Program-made: the position numbers and the translations under genes
In this document: one piece after another, positions 7,639 through 16,523 of the stretch
Layout of the letters: each line of letters opens with the position of its first letter
Numbering within the stretch: the first letter of the stretch is position 1
NCBI GenBank assembly: GCA_002840275.1
Contig: PHAB01000009.1
Location: 1 to 64,000 of the forward strand
Length of the DNA: 64,000 nucleotides
Direction: 5' to 3'
DNA from: Firmicutes bacterium HGW-Firmicutes-14
GTDB lineage: Bacteria > Bacillota > Thermincolia > Thermincolales > UBA2595
The notes under the pieces: generated by a model
The model's input: the letters and a program-made list of their open reading frames with translations, nothing else
Database searches by the model: none
What the model was told of the DNA's origin: nothing

Positions 7639-9651
7639 TTAAATAAACCATGAGATCATTTCCCCTTTAGGGAATGGGATATGGAGGAGTTGTCCAAACG
7701 CTCCCCATAGAAATAACAATGTTACCAGGGAATATATCCAGCTAACTGCCCAATTCTCCCTAAAGTAATATTTCAGATACAACAAGGTGACCAGCGGAAT
7801 CCCAAACGGAAATCCCAAAGCCCAGATTGCAACGGTATATGCAACCACCCAACCCATTGTGATTAACGTTATCCGCACCTCATCCTCAGGTTTTTCCGGT
7901 TCCGGTATTCCTGAAAGACCGGTCTCGGGGTGCACAGCATCAGGCAGGCTTCCCTCAATTTGAAGGTTTTGTTTCTTAATCAGCCTGTAAACAAGGGGAA
8001 TTATCTGAATGACGGCAAAGATCAGAGTTGGTATTCCGATTACCCAGGGGAAAAGCCTGGCGCCAAACCGCCACTGACCTGCGTGCCATACGGCAAAAGC
8101 AAGAATGAGTATTAATAAGAAGGAAAAAATTATCCCACCTATACCTGCCATTTCGGTTTTTGCCTTACTGCCCTGCTTTCGTTTCCTTCCGGCAAGGACA
8201 GAATATGCCAGGGAAACGATAACCATAATTCCTATTATAATTACGCTGGGACGCAAAAGCCATGCCGTACCGCTCAAACCCACTGAAATATACAGGTACC
8301 GTTCAGCCAGTTCACCCAAAACTACCCCCAGAATCAGCGGCGGGCGGGGCCAGTCAAATTTTATCATTGCCACTCCCACAATACCGAATACCAGCATTAC
8401 TATGGTATCACCCAGGCTGTTGGTTTCGGCAAAAGACCCCACAAAAAGAAGAAGGAATAATACCGGAACTAACATACTTCCCTTTAATAAAGTTAACTTG
8501 GCAAGTTTCTTGACAATCAGCAGCAGTAATAAAACTGCCAGGGCATTGGCAACAACCAGGACCCAAACCAGGGAAAAAGTTATATCCAGGTTCTTAGTCA
8601 GCATGTCCGGCCCTGGAACTATCCCGATAATCAGCATAGCTCCCAGGAGGATCGCCATTGTTACCGTACCCGGAACACCGAAGGCCAAAGTGGGCATAAG
8701 GCCTCCCGCTTCCTTAGAGTTATCTGCGGCCGCCGGTCCTATGACACCTTCGATAATACCCTTCCCGGCATTTTCCTTTTCCGGGGAACTTTGAACGGCA
8801 TGGGCATATACCATCCACTGGCTTACACTGCCCCCGATACCGGGTATGAACCCAAGGAATATTCCGATAGCGCTGCTCTTAAGGACCAGCCACCACCTGA
8901 CGATTGTATCTTTCACCCCTGACATGAAATCGGTAACTGTACCTTCAACTTCATCACTTCTTGAGATACCGGTTCCGCTTAATATAAGATCCAGCAGTTC
9001 CGGTATGCCAAACAGTCCCAGGGTAATAGGTATGATTCTCAACCCATCCATGAGGAACAACTGGCCAAAAGTGTAACGGTTAATCCCAAACTGCGGGTCC
9101 GAGCCTACCATTGACAACAGCAGGCCAAAACCGGCCATTATAAGTCCTTTCAGGAGAGGACTGGTCCCACCCAGTGAAGCGATAAAACTTAAACCCAAAA
9201 GGACCAGCATCAATAATTCAGGGGCACCGATAAGGGTAACCAGGGGTTTCATTATTGGAATTGCCACTACCAGAACAACGGCACCAAAGATTCCTCCCAG
9301 TAAAGAACTGGCCAAAACCGCACCAAGGGCCCTCCCGGCCTGTCCCTTTTTCGTCATGGGATAACCGTCCAGCAGAAGAGCCGCGGTAGTCGACTCACCG
9401 GGAATACCAAAAAGGACGGAGGTAATATCACCTGCAGTTGTAACAACGGAATGCATACCCATAAGTAAAGCCAGTGCCGCAACCGGGTCATCGATACTGA
9501 ATACAAAGGGCAGCATTAACGCCATGGTAGTCGCTCCGCCCAAACCGGGGAGTATACCGACAATCAATCCAATTATTACCCCGATAAACAGGTAACCTAA
9601 GGCCGGCCAGGAAAACACCTGGATTAACCCGGACAACATTGCATCAAACAT
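7639..9651 (-). CDS. tctA: Tripartite tricarboxylate transporter permease, TctA-TctB fusion
   Basis: 670 aa, about 170 longer than a normal TctA. Residues 1 to about 495 are the large TctA permease with the duplicated family motifs (GILPGLGGATTMALMLPF, and FIPGIGGSVSQWM in the second half). After a linker, residues about 500-670 hold four more hydrophobic segments of TctB (DUF1468) type. The small membrane subunit is thus fused in, which explains why no separate tctB lies beside it. With the TctC protein at 9740 it makes a complete secondary, cation-driven uptake system for a di- or tricarboxylate. RBS AGGAGG is 7 bases before the ATG. Confidence 0.9.
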   Translation of the reverse strand: MFDAMLSGLIQVFSWPALGYLFIGVIIGLIVGILPGLGGATTMALMLPFVFSIDDPVAALALLMGMHSVVTTAGDITSVLFGIPGESTTAALLLDGYPMTKKGQAGRALGAVLASSLLGGIFGAVVLVVAIPIMKPLVTLIGAPELLMLVLLGLSFIASLGGTSPLLKGLIMAGFGLLLSMVGSDPQFGINRYTFGQLFLMDGLRIIPITLGLFGIPELLDLILSGTGISRSDEVEGTVTDFMSGVKDTIVRWWLVLKSSAIGIFLGFIPGIGGSVSQWMVYAHAVQSSPEKENAGKGIIEGVIGPAAADNSKEAGGLMPTLAFGVPGTVTMAILLGAMLIIGIVPGPDMLTKNLDITFSLVWVLVVANALAVLLLLLIVKKLAKLTLLKGSMLVPVLFLLLFVGSFAETNSLGDTIVMLVFGIVGVAMIKFDWPRPPLILGVVLGELAERYLYISVGLSGTAWLLRPSVIIIGIMVIVSLAYSVLAGRKRKQGSKAKTEMAGIGGIIFSFLLILILAFAVWHAGQWRFGARLFPWVIGIPTLIFAVIQIIPLVYRLIKKQNLQIEGSLPDAVHPETGLSGIPEPEKPEDEVRITLITMGWVVAYTVAIWALGFPFGIPLVTLLYLKYYFRENWAVSWIYSLVTLLFLWGAFGQLLHIPFPKGEMISWFI

Positions 9652-9675
9652 AAAAGTCCTCCTGTTGGATTAATC

Positions 9676-9708
9676 CATTGCCCCAGGGATTGTCTCCCTG
9701 GGGCAATG
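9676..9708 (-). other. Strong intergenic hairpin between tctC and the TctA-TctB gene
   Basis: A perfect 14-bp stem, CATTGCCCCAGGGA / TCCCTGGGGCAATG, encloses a 5-base loop. It lacks a T-run on the minus strand, so it probably stabilises the tctC end of the message or lowers downstream expression rather than fully ending transcription. Confidence 0.65.
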
Positions 9709-9739
9709 ATTTTCAGCTGTGGTATGCGAAATGCAAAAT

Positions 9740-10783
9740 CTATTCAACCATGTATATCTTCTTGAGGGCTGCAACTACATCGGGAGGTGAATTCAATGTA
9801 TCGGAAACCATGTTCTGAATTTCGTCCGCTGAAACAGGATTAATGATTACATCCATTTCCTTGGCTTTTGCCTGGTATTCGGGATCCTCGAGCACTTTCG
9901 CAAAGGCTTCACGCATGATTTTCACAGCCTCTTCATTTGTATCAGGAGGGAAAACAAACGGATAGGCAACCTGGTTGCTCTGGGAAAGTATAAGGGCCAG
10001 GGACTTAGCTGTATCTGTCGGTGCAACATCTTCGGCCAAAGGTACATCCGGAAGGTATTTTGCCCCCAGCTGTACCACAGGTTTAACAATACCGGCATCA
10101 ATCATAGGCATGGCTTTTGTCTGATTAATGGAGAAAGCCTTAAGTTCACCCTGCTGAAGGGCCATTTCAGCTTCATTGCTGCCGGCATATCCGGCTACAA
10201 CATTCATGTTGGCATCGAAATAATCATCATACATACGGGCAATGGCGGCAGGTAACGACTGGGCTCCGGTACCGCCGATACTTACGGGTTCTTTGGCAGT
10301 TTTCAGGCCTTCAAGATCATCTACACCCAGTTCTGACCTGACCAGGAGAATATGGCTTGCTGCACCCCCGTTCCCAATTTGAATAAATTTGCCGACATCA
10401 GCTTCAAGACCTTCCAGTCCAACGAGAGTATTGAGACCGATATTGATACCCCGGTCAATTGTTCCCATTGTCAGGCCATCCTTATCAGCTTGGCTGTAAA
10501 GATAATTGGCAGCCTTCATACTGCTCCCGCCAGGCATGTTTTCAACAATTACGTTCGGGTTCCCGGGTATGTATTTCGGCAGATAAGTGGCAAACAAACG
10601 GGCATTGGTATCATAGCCGCCGCCAGCCGAGTAACCGACTATGATTCTGATAGTTTTTCCTTTGTAATAGTCTTCAGCCGGTGCTGCAGCCTGCTTGTCC
10701 TCGGCGCCGCCGCATCCGCCCAATAAAGATGCGGCAATAATCAACAGGGCCACGGTAGCCAGGGCAAGTATTTTTCTCTTCAC
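9740..10783 (-). CDS. tctC: TctC/Bug-family substrate-binding lipoprotein
   Basis: 347 aa from GTG 10783, which has GAAGGGGG 7 bases before it. The open frame extends upstream, but that part lacks a signal sequence. A signal peptide (KRKILALATVALLIIAASLL) ends in the lipobox LLGGCGG. The mature part begins with the family pattern YYKGKTIRIIVGYSAGGGYD. Proteins of this family capture carboxylates such as citrate or other organic acids and pass them to TctAB. The gene is expressed from its own upstream region and is followed by a strong hairpin and the TctA-TctB fusion. Confidence 0.92.
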   Translation of the reverse strand: MKRKILALATVALLIIAASLLGGCGGAEDKQAAAPAEDYYKGKTIRIIVGYSAGGGYDTNARLFATYLPKYIPGNPNVIVENMPGGSSMKAANYLYSQADKDGLTMGTIDRGINIGLNTLVGLEGLEADVGKFIQIGNGGAASHILLVRSELGVDDLEGLKTAKEPVSIGGTGAQSLPAAIARMYDDYFDANMNVVAGYAGSNEAEMALQQGELKAFSINQTKAMPMIDAGIVKPVVQLGAKYLPDVPLAEDVAPTDTAKSLALILSQSNQVAYPFVFPPDTNEEAVKIMREAFAKVLEDPEYQAKAKEMDVIINPVSADEIQNMVSDTLNSPPDVVAALKKIYMVE

Positions 10784-11160
10784 AAATTTACCCCCTTCAA
10801 TTTTTGAAATCGCAGAAAAAACAAACCGGGTTTCATATTGTTTCCGTCTATACATGAATACTGAGCCTATCACCCCCTCCGGTCAAAATAATCGGATTCC
10901 AAAACAATCATTTCTCGTAATTTTAAATATGATATTTTATATATGATATTATATACTACAAACATCTTCATAATCCTTCTTGCATGTAATTATTTTTCTA
11001 AAATATTATAGCGTGTAATAGTTTAATGCATAAAGTTATATTTAATAATTCCTATTATTATATAATATGCCCTGTTATATATAAATGCTTTACCGGTCAA
11101 CGACCTATAATGGCAATTTAACGGTATGGAGAACTTTGCGTAAAATAATTTTGAATAAAG
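10784..11160 (-). promoter_or_regulatory. AT-rich control region of the first TTT operon
   Basis: No gene lies here. On the minus strand it holds a TATAAT box (in ACACGCTATAAT) and, closer to tctC, two tandem copies of AATATCATAT with a 15-base period (10926-10957). The same element recurs upstream of other units of the island. It is a candidate binding site for the GntR protein encoded at 25156-25827. Confidence 0.45.
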
Positions 11161-11185
11161 ACCCTCTACTGTCAAAGTAGAGGGT
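11161..11185. terminator. Terminator after the second TTT operon
   Basis: A perfect 10-bp stem, ACCCTCTACT / AGTAGAGGGT, with loop GTCAA lies 50 bases after the tctA stop. On the minus strand CTTTATTC follows; on the plus strand GCTTTTTTG follows. Confidence 0.8.
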
Positions 11186-11234
11186 GCTTTTTTGTTTTCC
11201 GGGCGAGGGGTAAAGACCCTGTTATCAAGTACCC

Positions 11235-12764
11235 TTATTTTCCAATTTTTAATTTTGACATAAACTTAAACCTGTTGAAAAAATTGACCAGAGGCGTCTT
11301 GAGGTCAACAAAGGCGCCAAGCACGATGATAAGACTGATAATCAAAACTATTAATGAAACAGGCTTCTGGACAAAGATAGCCCAGGACCCGTCTGAAATC
11401 CTCAAGGCCCGGCTCATATTCGTCTCCAGCAATGTTCCGAGAACCAATGAAATGACCAGAGTTGATAAAGGAAAGCCCCCCCTGTCCAGGATATAACCAA
11501 TAAAACCGAATACTATCATGACCCAGATATCAAAAATATGCCCACGGCTTGATAAAGAACCCAGAATCGAAATAACAGTAACCAGCGGGAGCAAAGTATA
11601 AGGTTTTATTTCGGTAATCTTGGCTAAATATTTGATAATGAACAAACCGGGAAGCAAAATCAAGGGAGCTAAGGCCATCCCCCATACCAGGGTTGGGAAA
11701 AACAGGGACTGGGAGGTATCAAAAAAAGCTTTGCCTGGGGTGAGACCCCAAAGAATCAGCCCTCCCAGCAGGATGGCATCACTTGAACCGGACGGAATCC
11801 CCAAAGCAAAGGAAGATGATAAATTGGCGTAAGCAGTGGCATTGTTGGCCACTTCAGGTGCAATAATGCCCCTGATATTCCCCTTGCCAAAGGAATCTTT
11901 TTCTTCTTGCGTTTTAGAAGCATTTTTCTCCAGCATATAGGCCATAATGTTGCCGATATTGATACCCAGACCTGGCATAACACCGGCAATTATCCCGACA
12001 ATCCAAGCCTTGACAACAGTTATGGGATGCTTAAAAACCGCAATAACACCGGGGAGAACATTCCCTGTTACCTTTTCACCGTGGGAAATTGACTGGCCCT
12101 TAATGGCTGAGTTAATAAGCTGGGAAAAGGCAAAGATACCGATAACCGCAGGGCCGAAAGGTACTCCGTCCATTAGAAAGAGACTGCCAAAAGTAAACCG
12201 CTCGTAAGCAGTTATAACATCCATGCCCACAAAGGCAAACAACAGGCCGACCCCGCCCATGATAAACCCCTTGATTGCTTCTCCCTTTGATGCCGCAGCC
12301 ACAAAGGCAAAGGCCAGGATGATCAGGGAAAAGTACTCCACGGGACCAATATAGGCAACAAGCCTGCCCAAAAGCGGGCCAAGAAAAGCAAGGCAGATTA
12401 ACCCGATAAACGTCCCCAATGTGGAAGACATTATACCTGCTCCCAAGGCCTCAGCCGCTCTGCCCTGTTTGGCCAGGGAAAACCCGTCCCAGCATGTTGC
12501 TATTGAACCTGTTGTACCGGGAATATTTAGAAGCACAGAGGAAACTGAACCACCGGTAACAGTGCCGCAATAAATACTTCCCAATAATATCATAGCTGAG
12601 AGTGGTTCCATCCCAAAAGTAAGGGGGATAGCCAGTGCCAAGGCAAAAACAGGGCCCAGGCCGGGAATAGAGCCAATGATAAATCCACTCCATGCACCTA
12701 TTACTGCCCAGATCCAGAAGTTCCCGACAAACAAGTCAGCCAGTGCTGTCAACCAATCCTGCAC
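11235..12764 (-). CDS. tctA: Tripartite tricarboxylate transporter large permease TctA
   Basis: 509 aa, normal TctA length, with about 12 hydrophobic segments. It has the family motif twice (GSIPGLGPVFALALAIPL near the N-terminus and GVMPGLGINIGNIMAY in the middle). It forms the membrane channel of the second TTT system together with the TctB and TctC genes directly upstream. Start GTG with AAGGAGG upstream, 12 bases after the tctB stop. It differs clearly from the fused TctA at 7639, so the two systems are not a recent duplication. Confidence 0.93.
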   Translation of the reverse strand: MQDWLTALADLFVGNFWIWAVIGAWSGFIIGSIPGLGPVFALALAIPLTFGMEPLSAMILLGSIYCGTVTGGSVSSVLLNIPGTTGSIATCWDGFSLAKQGRAAEALGAGIMSSTLGTFIGLICLAFLGPLLGRLVAYIGPVEYFSLIILAFAFVAAASKGEAIKGFIMGGVGLLFAFVGMDVITAYERFTFGSLFLMDGVPFGPAVIGIFAFSQLINSAIKGQSISHGEKVTGNVLPGVIAVFKHPITVVKAWIVGIIAGVMPGLGINIGNIMAYMLEKNASKTQEEKDSFGKGNIRGIIAPEVANNATAYANLSSSFALGIPSGSSDAILLGGLILWGLTPGKAFFDTSQSLFFPTLVWGMALAPLILLPGLFIIKYLAKITEIKPYTLLPLVTVISILGSLSSRGHIFDIWVMIVFGFIGYILDRGGFPLSTLVISLVLGTLLETNMSRALRISDGSWAIFVQKPVSLIVLIISLIIVLGAFVDLKTPLVNFFNRFKFMSKLKIGK

Positions 12765-12776
12765 AGACCCACCTCC

Positions 12777-13277
12777 TTAGAAAATTATTTCCGGTAACGG
12801 TATAGAGAAGAGATCGGCAAATATCCAATACAATAACAAGGAACAAACAATTGCATACACTAAGTTAAAAACCTTCTTCTTCTGGCCTAAATACAGGCCC
12901 ATAGCAACCATAAAAAGCACTGATGTGATAATAAATCCAATGTATTCCATAAGCAGTGTAAACACTACAACTCCTAACAATAAAGCGCTGCCTTTATTGA
13001 TAAAAAGATCCTTTAGGGAAATATTACTATCCTCTTCGTTATCTCCGCAAACGTTGTTATCTCCGGCAGCATCATCGTTCTCAGCAGCAGGCGAAAGGAA
13101 CATCTTGCCCAGCATCAAAACACAGAAGACCAGGGTAACGGCGGCAATCACACGGGGCAGCCTTCCGGCTTCAACAGGAAAAGTGCCTGCCTCAACAATG
13201 GCATAAATACACATGATACTGACGGCGATAAGTATAGCCAGACTAAGTTTATCTGTCTGCCACAGTCTTCTTACCAA
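12777..13277 (-). CDS. tctB: Tripartite tricarboxylate transporter small permease TctB
   Basis: 166 aa with four hydrophobic segments and an acidic loop (about residues 64-87, many Asp/Asn) between TM2 and TM3, as in DUF1468/TctB proteins. It is the small membrane subunit of the second TTT system and lies between tctC and tctA. The start is TTG with GAAGGGGG 6 bases upstream. Confidence 0.85.
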   Translation of the reverse strand: MVRRLWQTDKLSLAILIAVSIMCIYAIVEAGTFPVEAGRLPRVIAAVTLVFCVLMLGKMFLSPAAENDDAAGDNNVCGDNEEDSNISLKDLFINKGSALLLGVVVFTLLMEYIGFIITSVLFMVAMGLYLGQKKKVFNLVYAIVCSLLLYWIFADLFSIPLPEIIF

Positions 13278-13331
13278 AATAATCCCCCTTCCGATTAACC
13301 AGCAGAGTTCCCGGAGCTCTGGCGCTGTTAC

Positions 13332-13364
13332 GGTGGTTACGGGTTTCAGGAACCCGCAACCACC
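13332..13364 (-). other. Intergenic hairpin between tctC and tctB
   Basis: A 14-bp stem (GGTGGTTGCGGGTT on the minus strand, one G-U pair) encloses a 5-base loop. It has no clear T-run. The position matches the hairpin after the other tctC gene at 9676, suggesting the binding protein is made in excess of the permease in both operons. Confidence 0.65.
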
Positions 13365-13396
13365 AGTAACCTTTTACTTATACCGGGAACTGATAC

Positions 13397-14413
13397 TTAT
13401 TTTGTTGCCAGGGCGCTTTCGATGACCGGCCTTATTTCCTCGGCATAGTCATAAAGGCCAAACACATAGTTCTTGTAATCCTCGCCTCCCTTGGGGTCAA
13501 TAGCAAAGGCAGTTTTTGCTTTTTCCAGGAACTCCGGATCCTGAATAGCCTTGTCCATGGCTTCAACCAGTACAGCAACAACTTCATCGGGGGTTCCGGG
13601 AGGTGCAATCAGGCCAACACTGCTGGAATAACCGACGCCATCATATTTATCTCCGAAACGCTCCACATCCTTCATATCTTCCATGGGCTCTTCAGCAAAG
13701 TATGTTAAGAGGCGGACTTCACCGCTTTCAACCAAGGGACGCAGGGACATCAAGCTGGCGATAGTAATGTCAGCATGGCCGCCAACTACAGCCATAGTTG
13801 CTTCGGTCCCGCTGGAATATGGGATATGGGTAAACTCAAGACCCGTCTTGTCTGCCAGCATAGCATATCCCAGGGTACTGTTGGATAAACCTGTCACAGC
13901 GGCGTACAGAAGCTTACGCTCTTTGCCGGCCTTTATTAAATCATCTATGGTGTTAAATTCGGAATCCGGTCTGACTGCAATGCCGTTGCTTTCCTTACCG
14001 GCCACATTGTAAACATATGCAAACTCTTTAAAGGGTGGAGCATTGCCTAAAAAGATTTCGGTAAGTACCTCTGTCGGGTTAACCATGGTCAGCAGAGTAT
14101 AGCCATCGGCCGGTGCATTTTGCACCTGCTTGGCTGCAACCATCCCGCCTGCACCGGTAACGTTTTCTATAACAACCGGAACTCCCAGGTACTTCTGAAG
14201 ATAAGGCTGCAGGGTTCTCATAACAATGTCTGAGCTGCCTCCGGCCTTACGCCCGACAATAATTTTAACCGGCTTCTCAGGATAAGCAATTTCCGTCTTT
14301 TTGTCACCCGCTGCCTTGTCATCTGCTGCCGGTTCCTTGGTCCCGCACCCGGCTGCAAAAATGGCAGTTAAAAGGAGCAGCATAATAACCGATAGGCTTA
14401 ACAGTCTTTTCAT
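13397..14413 (-). CDS. tctC: TctC/Bug-family substrate-binding lipoprotein
   Basis: 338 aa. A signal peptide (MKRLLSLSVIMLLLLTAIFA) ends in lipobox FAAGCG. The mature start AYPEKPVKIIVGRKAGGSSD is the family hallmark, with the carboxylate-binding beta-turn. It captures the substrate of the second TTT system. RBS GGGAGG lies 7 bases before the ATG. It is the first gene of the tctC-tctB-tctA unit, behind an AT-rich motif at 14561-14600. Sequence similarity to the other TctC is only general, so a different substrate is likely. Confidence 0.93.
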   Translation of the reverse strand: MKRLLSLSVIMLLLLTAIFAAGCGTKEPAADDKAAGDKKTEIAYPEKPVKIIVGRKAGGSSDIVMRTLQPYLQKYLGVPVVIENVTGAGGMVAAKQVQNAPADGYTLLTMVNPTEVLTEIFLGNAPPFKEFAYVYNVAGKESNGIAVRPDSEFNTIDDLIKAGKERKLLYAAVTGLSNSTLGYAMLADKTGLEFTHIPYSSGTEATMAVVGGHADITIASLMSLRPLVESGEVRLLTYFAEEPMEDMKDVERFGDKYDGVGYSSSVGLIAPPGTPDEVVAVLVEAMDKAIQDPEFLEKAKTAFAIDPKGGEDYKNYVFGLYDYAEEIRPVIESALATK

Positions 14414-14560
14414 TCACTTACCTCCCTTGTTTTTTCTTTCTGGCCCGTTTTAAAAATTAGATTTCCAGAGTACCCCCCAAGGGTCTTAAAACCACCCCCC
14501 GTTTAAAGCATGATATGGATTTTTACCATTACCAGGCAAAGATTTTGCAAAATAAAGTTA

Positions 14561-14600
14561 GATATATAATATTTTTTATTTTAAATTTTTATATTCTGTG
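14561..14600 (-). promoter_or_regulatory. AT-rich motif upstream of second TTT operon
   Basis: On the minus strand it reads CAGAATATAAAAATTTAAAA, then runs on to TATTATATATC. The beginning matches the motif at 33605-33637 upstream of aconitase X. It may be a shared regulator site or simply an AT-rich promoter. Confidence 0.35.
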
Positions 14601-14667
14601 TTTCCCGGCAAAATCCTTCCTAAAATTTCAACTGGTTAAAAAAAGTTTAACGATTTACACTCAGGCA

Positions 14668-15348
14668 TCAGAATTGCCCGATATATTCCAGGGCCTCAGC
14701 CAGCCCAACAACATTGGCCTGTTTGGCATTCATGTCCCAGAGATTTACTTTGTGGGAAGCCTCCCCACGGTCAAAAACACAGTCTTCCACCAGGCAGATT
14801 TTATAACCAAGGGAAAAGGCGTCATTTACGGATGCCCTCACACATCCACTGGTAACACCCCCGGCAACAATCAGGGTATCGATCTGATTCTTGATCAGAT
14901 AGCTGACCAGCGGGGTACCCCAAAAGGCGCTGGGAGCAATTTTGCTGACAACCGGTTCACCTTCCCCGGGCCGGAGTTCATCAATAATCTGGGTAGCCCT
15001 GTCATTATTGCTGAGAGGCTTTCTCCCGGTATCCAGGTTCTTTTTCTGATCATAAGGGTTTGCCTTATAATCCCGGTCTACCCTTGTATACACTATAGGC
15101 AGTCCCTTCCGGCGGGCTGCCTCCAAAAGCTGCCGGGTAAATCCGGCCGCTTGCCACGCATTTTCTCCACACGCCGTGGGAAAATCATTCTGGGCCTGCA
15201 GGACAGGGACCGGTGCCCAGCCGGTAAACTCATAAGTAAAGTCTATCAGGAGAAGGGCCGGCTTCCGGCCAAGTTCGTACTTGCGGCCATACCCGCCCCG
15301 GGCGAATATCTCTTTATCCTGTTCGGGAATTATGTCATCCCAAATCAT
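14668..15348 (-). CDS. Isochorismatase-family cysteine hydrolase (amidase type)
   Basis: 226 aa. The catalytic triad is visible: Asp36 (LLLIDF), Lys136 (VVSKIAPSAFWGT) and Cys169 (GGVTSGCVRAS). The N-terminal YGRKYELGRKPALLLID stretch resembles N-carbamoylsarcosine amidase and maleamate amidohydrolase rather than true isochorismatase. It would release ammonia from an amide or N-carbamoyl intermediate. It follows the M29/NicX-like gene by 15 bases, a pairing that recalls NicX and NicF of pyridine-ring breakdown. The true substrate is unknown. Confidence 0.85.
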   Translation of the reverse strand: MIWDDIIPEQDKEIFARGGYGRKYELGRKPALLLIDFTYEFTGWAPVPVLQAQNDFPTACGENAWQAAGFTRQLLEAARRKGLPIVYTRVDRDYKANPYDQKKNLDTGRKPLSNNDRATQIIDELRPGEGEPVVSKIAPSAFWGTPLVSYLIKNQIDTLIVAGGVTSGCVRASVNDAFSLGYKICLVEDCVFDRGEASHKVNLWDMNAKQANVVGLAEALEYIGQF

Positions 15349-15363
15349 CCCCCGTCCCCCTTT

Positions 15364-16440
15364 TTAGAGCTCTACACCGAATTCTTTCATCATTTTCCGG
15401 ATTTCAGGGTCGTCAAACAAAACGATATGGCCATTGTCAACACAAATTTCATCATCTATTGTAATAGTGGGCTTGAAAATAAGGTTATCCAGATGGATAC
15501 CTGGTTTGACTGTCCGGAAATCATCCACACTGTTGCCCAGGGCCATATGCACCGTACCTGCTGCCCTGTGGGCATGGAGATGAGAGGTGTCTGACAGTCC
15601 CTGCAGGATATCAACCCACGGATTCAGCCCGATCATTATTTCTCCCAGGTGCCAGGCATCCTTGCCAAACCGTTCCCGCACATTTTCATAGAATTCCAGC
15701 TGTTCACTGTCACCTTCAAACTTGGTCACATAACCTTGGGAAACATGATATTTAAGCGGTGTTTTCAATTTGCCCTGGAAACCTTGGGCCGCATCAAACA
15801 CAGCTACCCCTTCAGAGTCCCAGCCCGGCCATACCCCTACTGTTCCGAAACCGCCTTCCCAGAAAGCAATCCTGCCCTTCTTAGGCCTTCCTTCTTTCAA
15901 GCGTATCCCAAGGGGCGCTCCGGCGCCTTCCCTGCCTATGACTTCCTCCGGAATAATGTTAGCCCTCATATCTGTACCCTTGTCACAAGTCACGCGGATA
16001 ACTTTGCCGTTTGACCACTGGTCAGATATTCTGGTAGCCAGTTCAAAAATAATTTCCGGGGGAAACTTGGCGCTTCTTGCAGCCATAGCTTCCAGGGAGG
16101 GGCCAATACAGAGGAACCGCGCTCCCCTGCTCAAAGCGTTAAATGTTGCGGAGGTATGGCCCTGGATTACCGAGGTACACATGATAATCAGGTCTGCCTC
16201 AGCCATGGCTGCTGCCACCGGTTTTGGCGGTTCCTGGTGGGGAAGTTCCTGTGCGTCTTTCCAAATTGTGTTAACACTGGCCCCCTGGCAGCTGCATACC
16301 GCTTCCAGCCCCAGGATGAGAGTCGGGTCAACTTTGGTGTCTGTAACAATTACTACCTCTTCATTTCTTTTCAGGTTTCCCCACTTGATTACTGCATTGG
16401 TGCAGCCGGTCATAATTTCGCGTATTCTTGTTGTGGACAT
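15364..16440 (-). CDS. M29-like (leucyl aminopeptidase/NicX-type) protein
   Basis: 358 aa. The whole length matches the aminopeptidase T/2,5-dihydroxypyridine dioxygenase-like fold: an N-terminal domain (NAVIKWGNLKRNEEVVIVTD) and a C-terminal metal-binding domain with candidate ligands in HLGEIMIGLNPW, DTSHLHAHRAAG and VHMALGN. The family includes metallopeptidases and NicX, which opens a pyridine ring with O2. In an anaerobe O2 use is doubtful, so a hydrolytic or isomerising role is equally possible. RBS AAAGGAGG lies 8 bases before the ATG. It is translationally close to the isochorismatase-type hydrolase. Confidence 0.75.
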   Translation of the reverse strand: MSTTRIREIMTGCTNAVIKWGNLKRNEEVVIVTDTKVDPTLILGLEAVCSCQGASVNTIWKDAQELPHQEPPKPVAAAMAEADLIIMCTSVIQGHTSATFNALSRGARFLCIGPSLEAMAARSAKFPPEIIFELATRISDQWSNGKVIRVTCDKGTDMRANIIPEEVIGREGAGAPLGIRLKEGRPKKGRIAFWEGGFGTVGVWPGWDSEGVAVFDAAQGFQGKLKTPLKYHVSQGYVTKFEGDSEQLEFYENVRERFGKDAWHLGEIMIGLNPWVDILQGLSDTSHLHAHRAAGTVHMALGNSVDDFRTVKPGIHLDNLIFKPTITIDDEICVDNGHIVLFDDPEIRKMMKEFGVEL

Positions 16441-16523
16441 TTGCCTTCCTCCTTTTATTTGGTTTTATATCTGTGCCCCGTCAGGCAGCGTTGACCTGTT
16501 GAGGCACAGGTATTACTACTCTG

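Noticed and set aside
8105-8794. 229-codon plus-strand frame opposite the TctA-TctB fusion
   Set aside because: Low-complexity antisense translation of membrane helices.
14515-15594. 359-codon plus-strand open frame opposite the isochorismatase-type gene
   Set aside because: Antisense shadow of two well-recognised minus-strand genes; no motif of its own.
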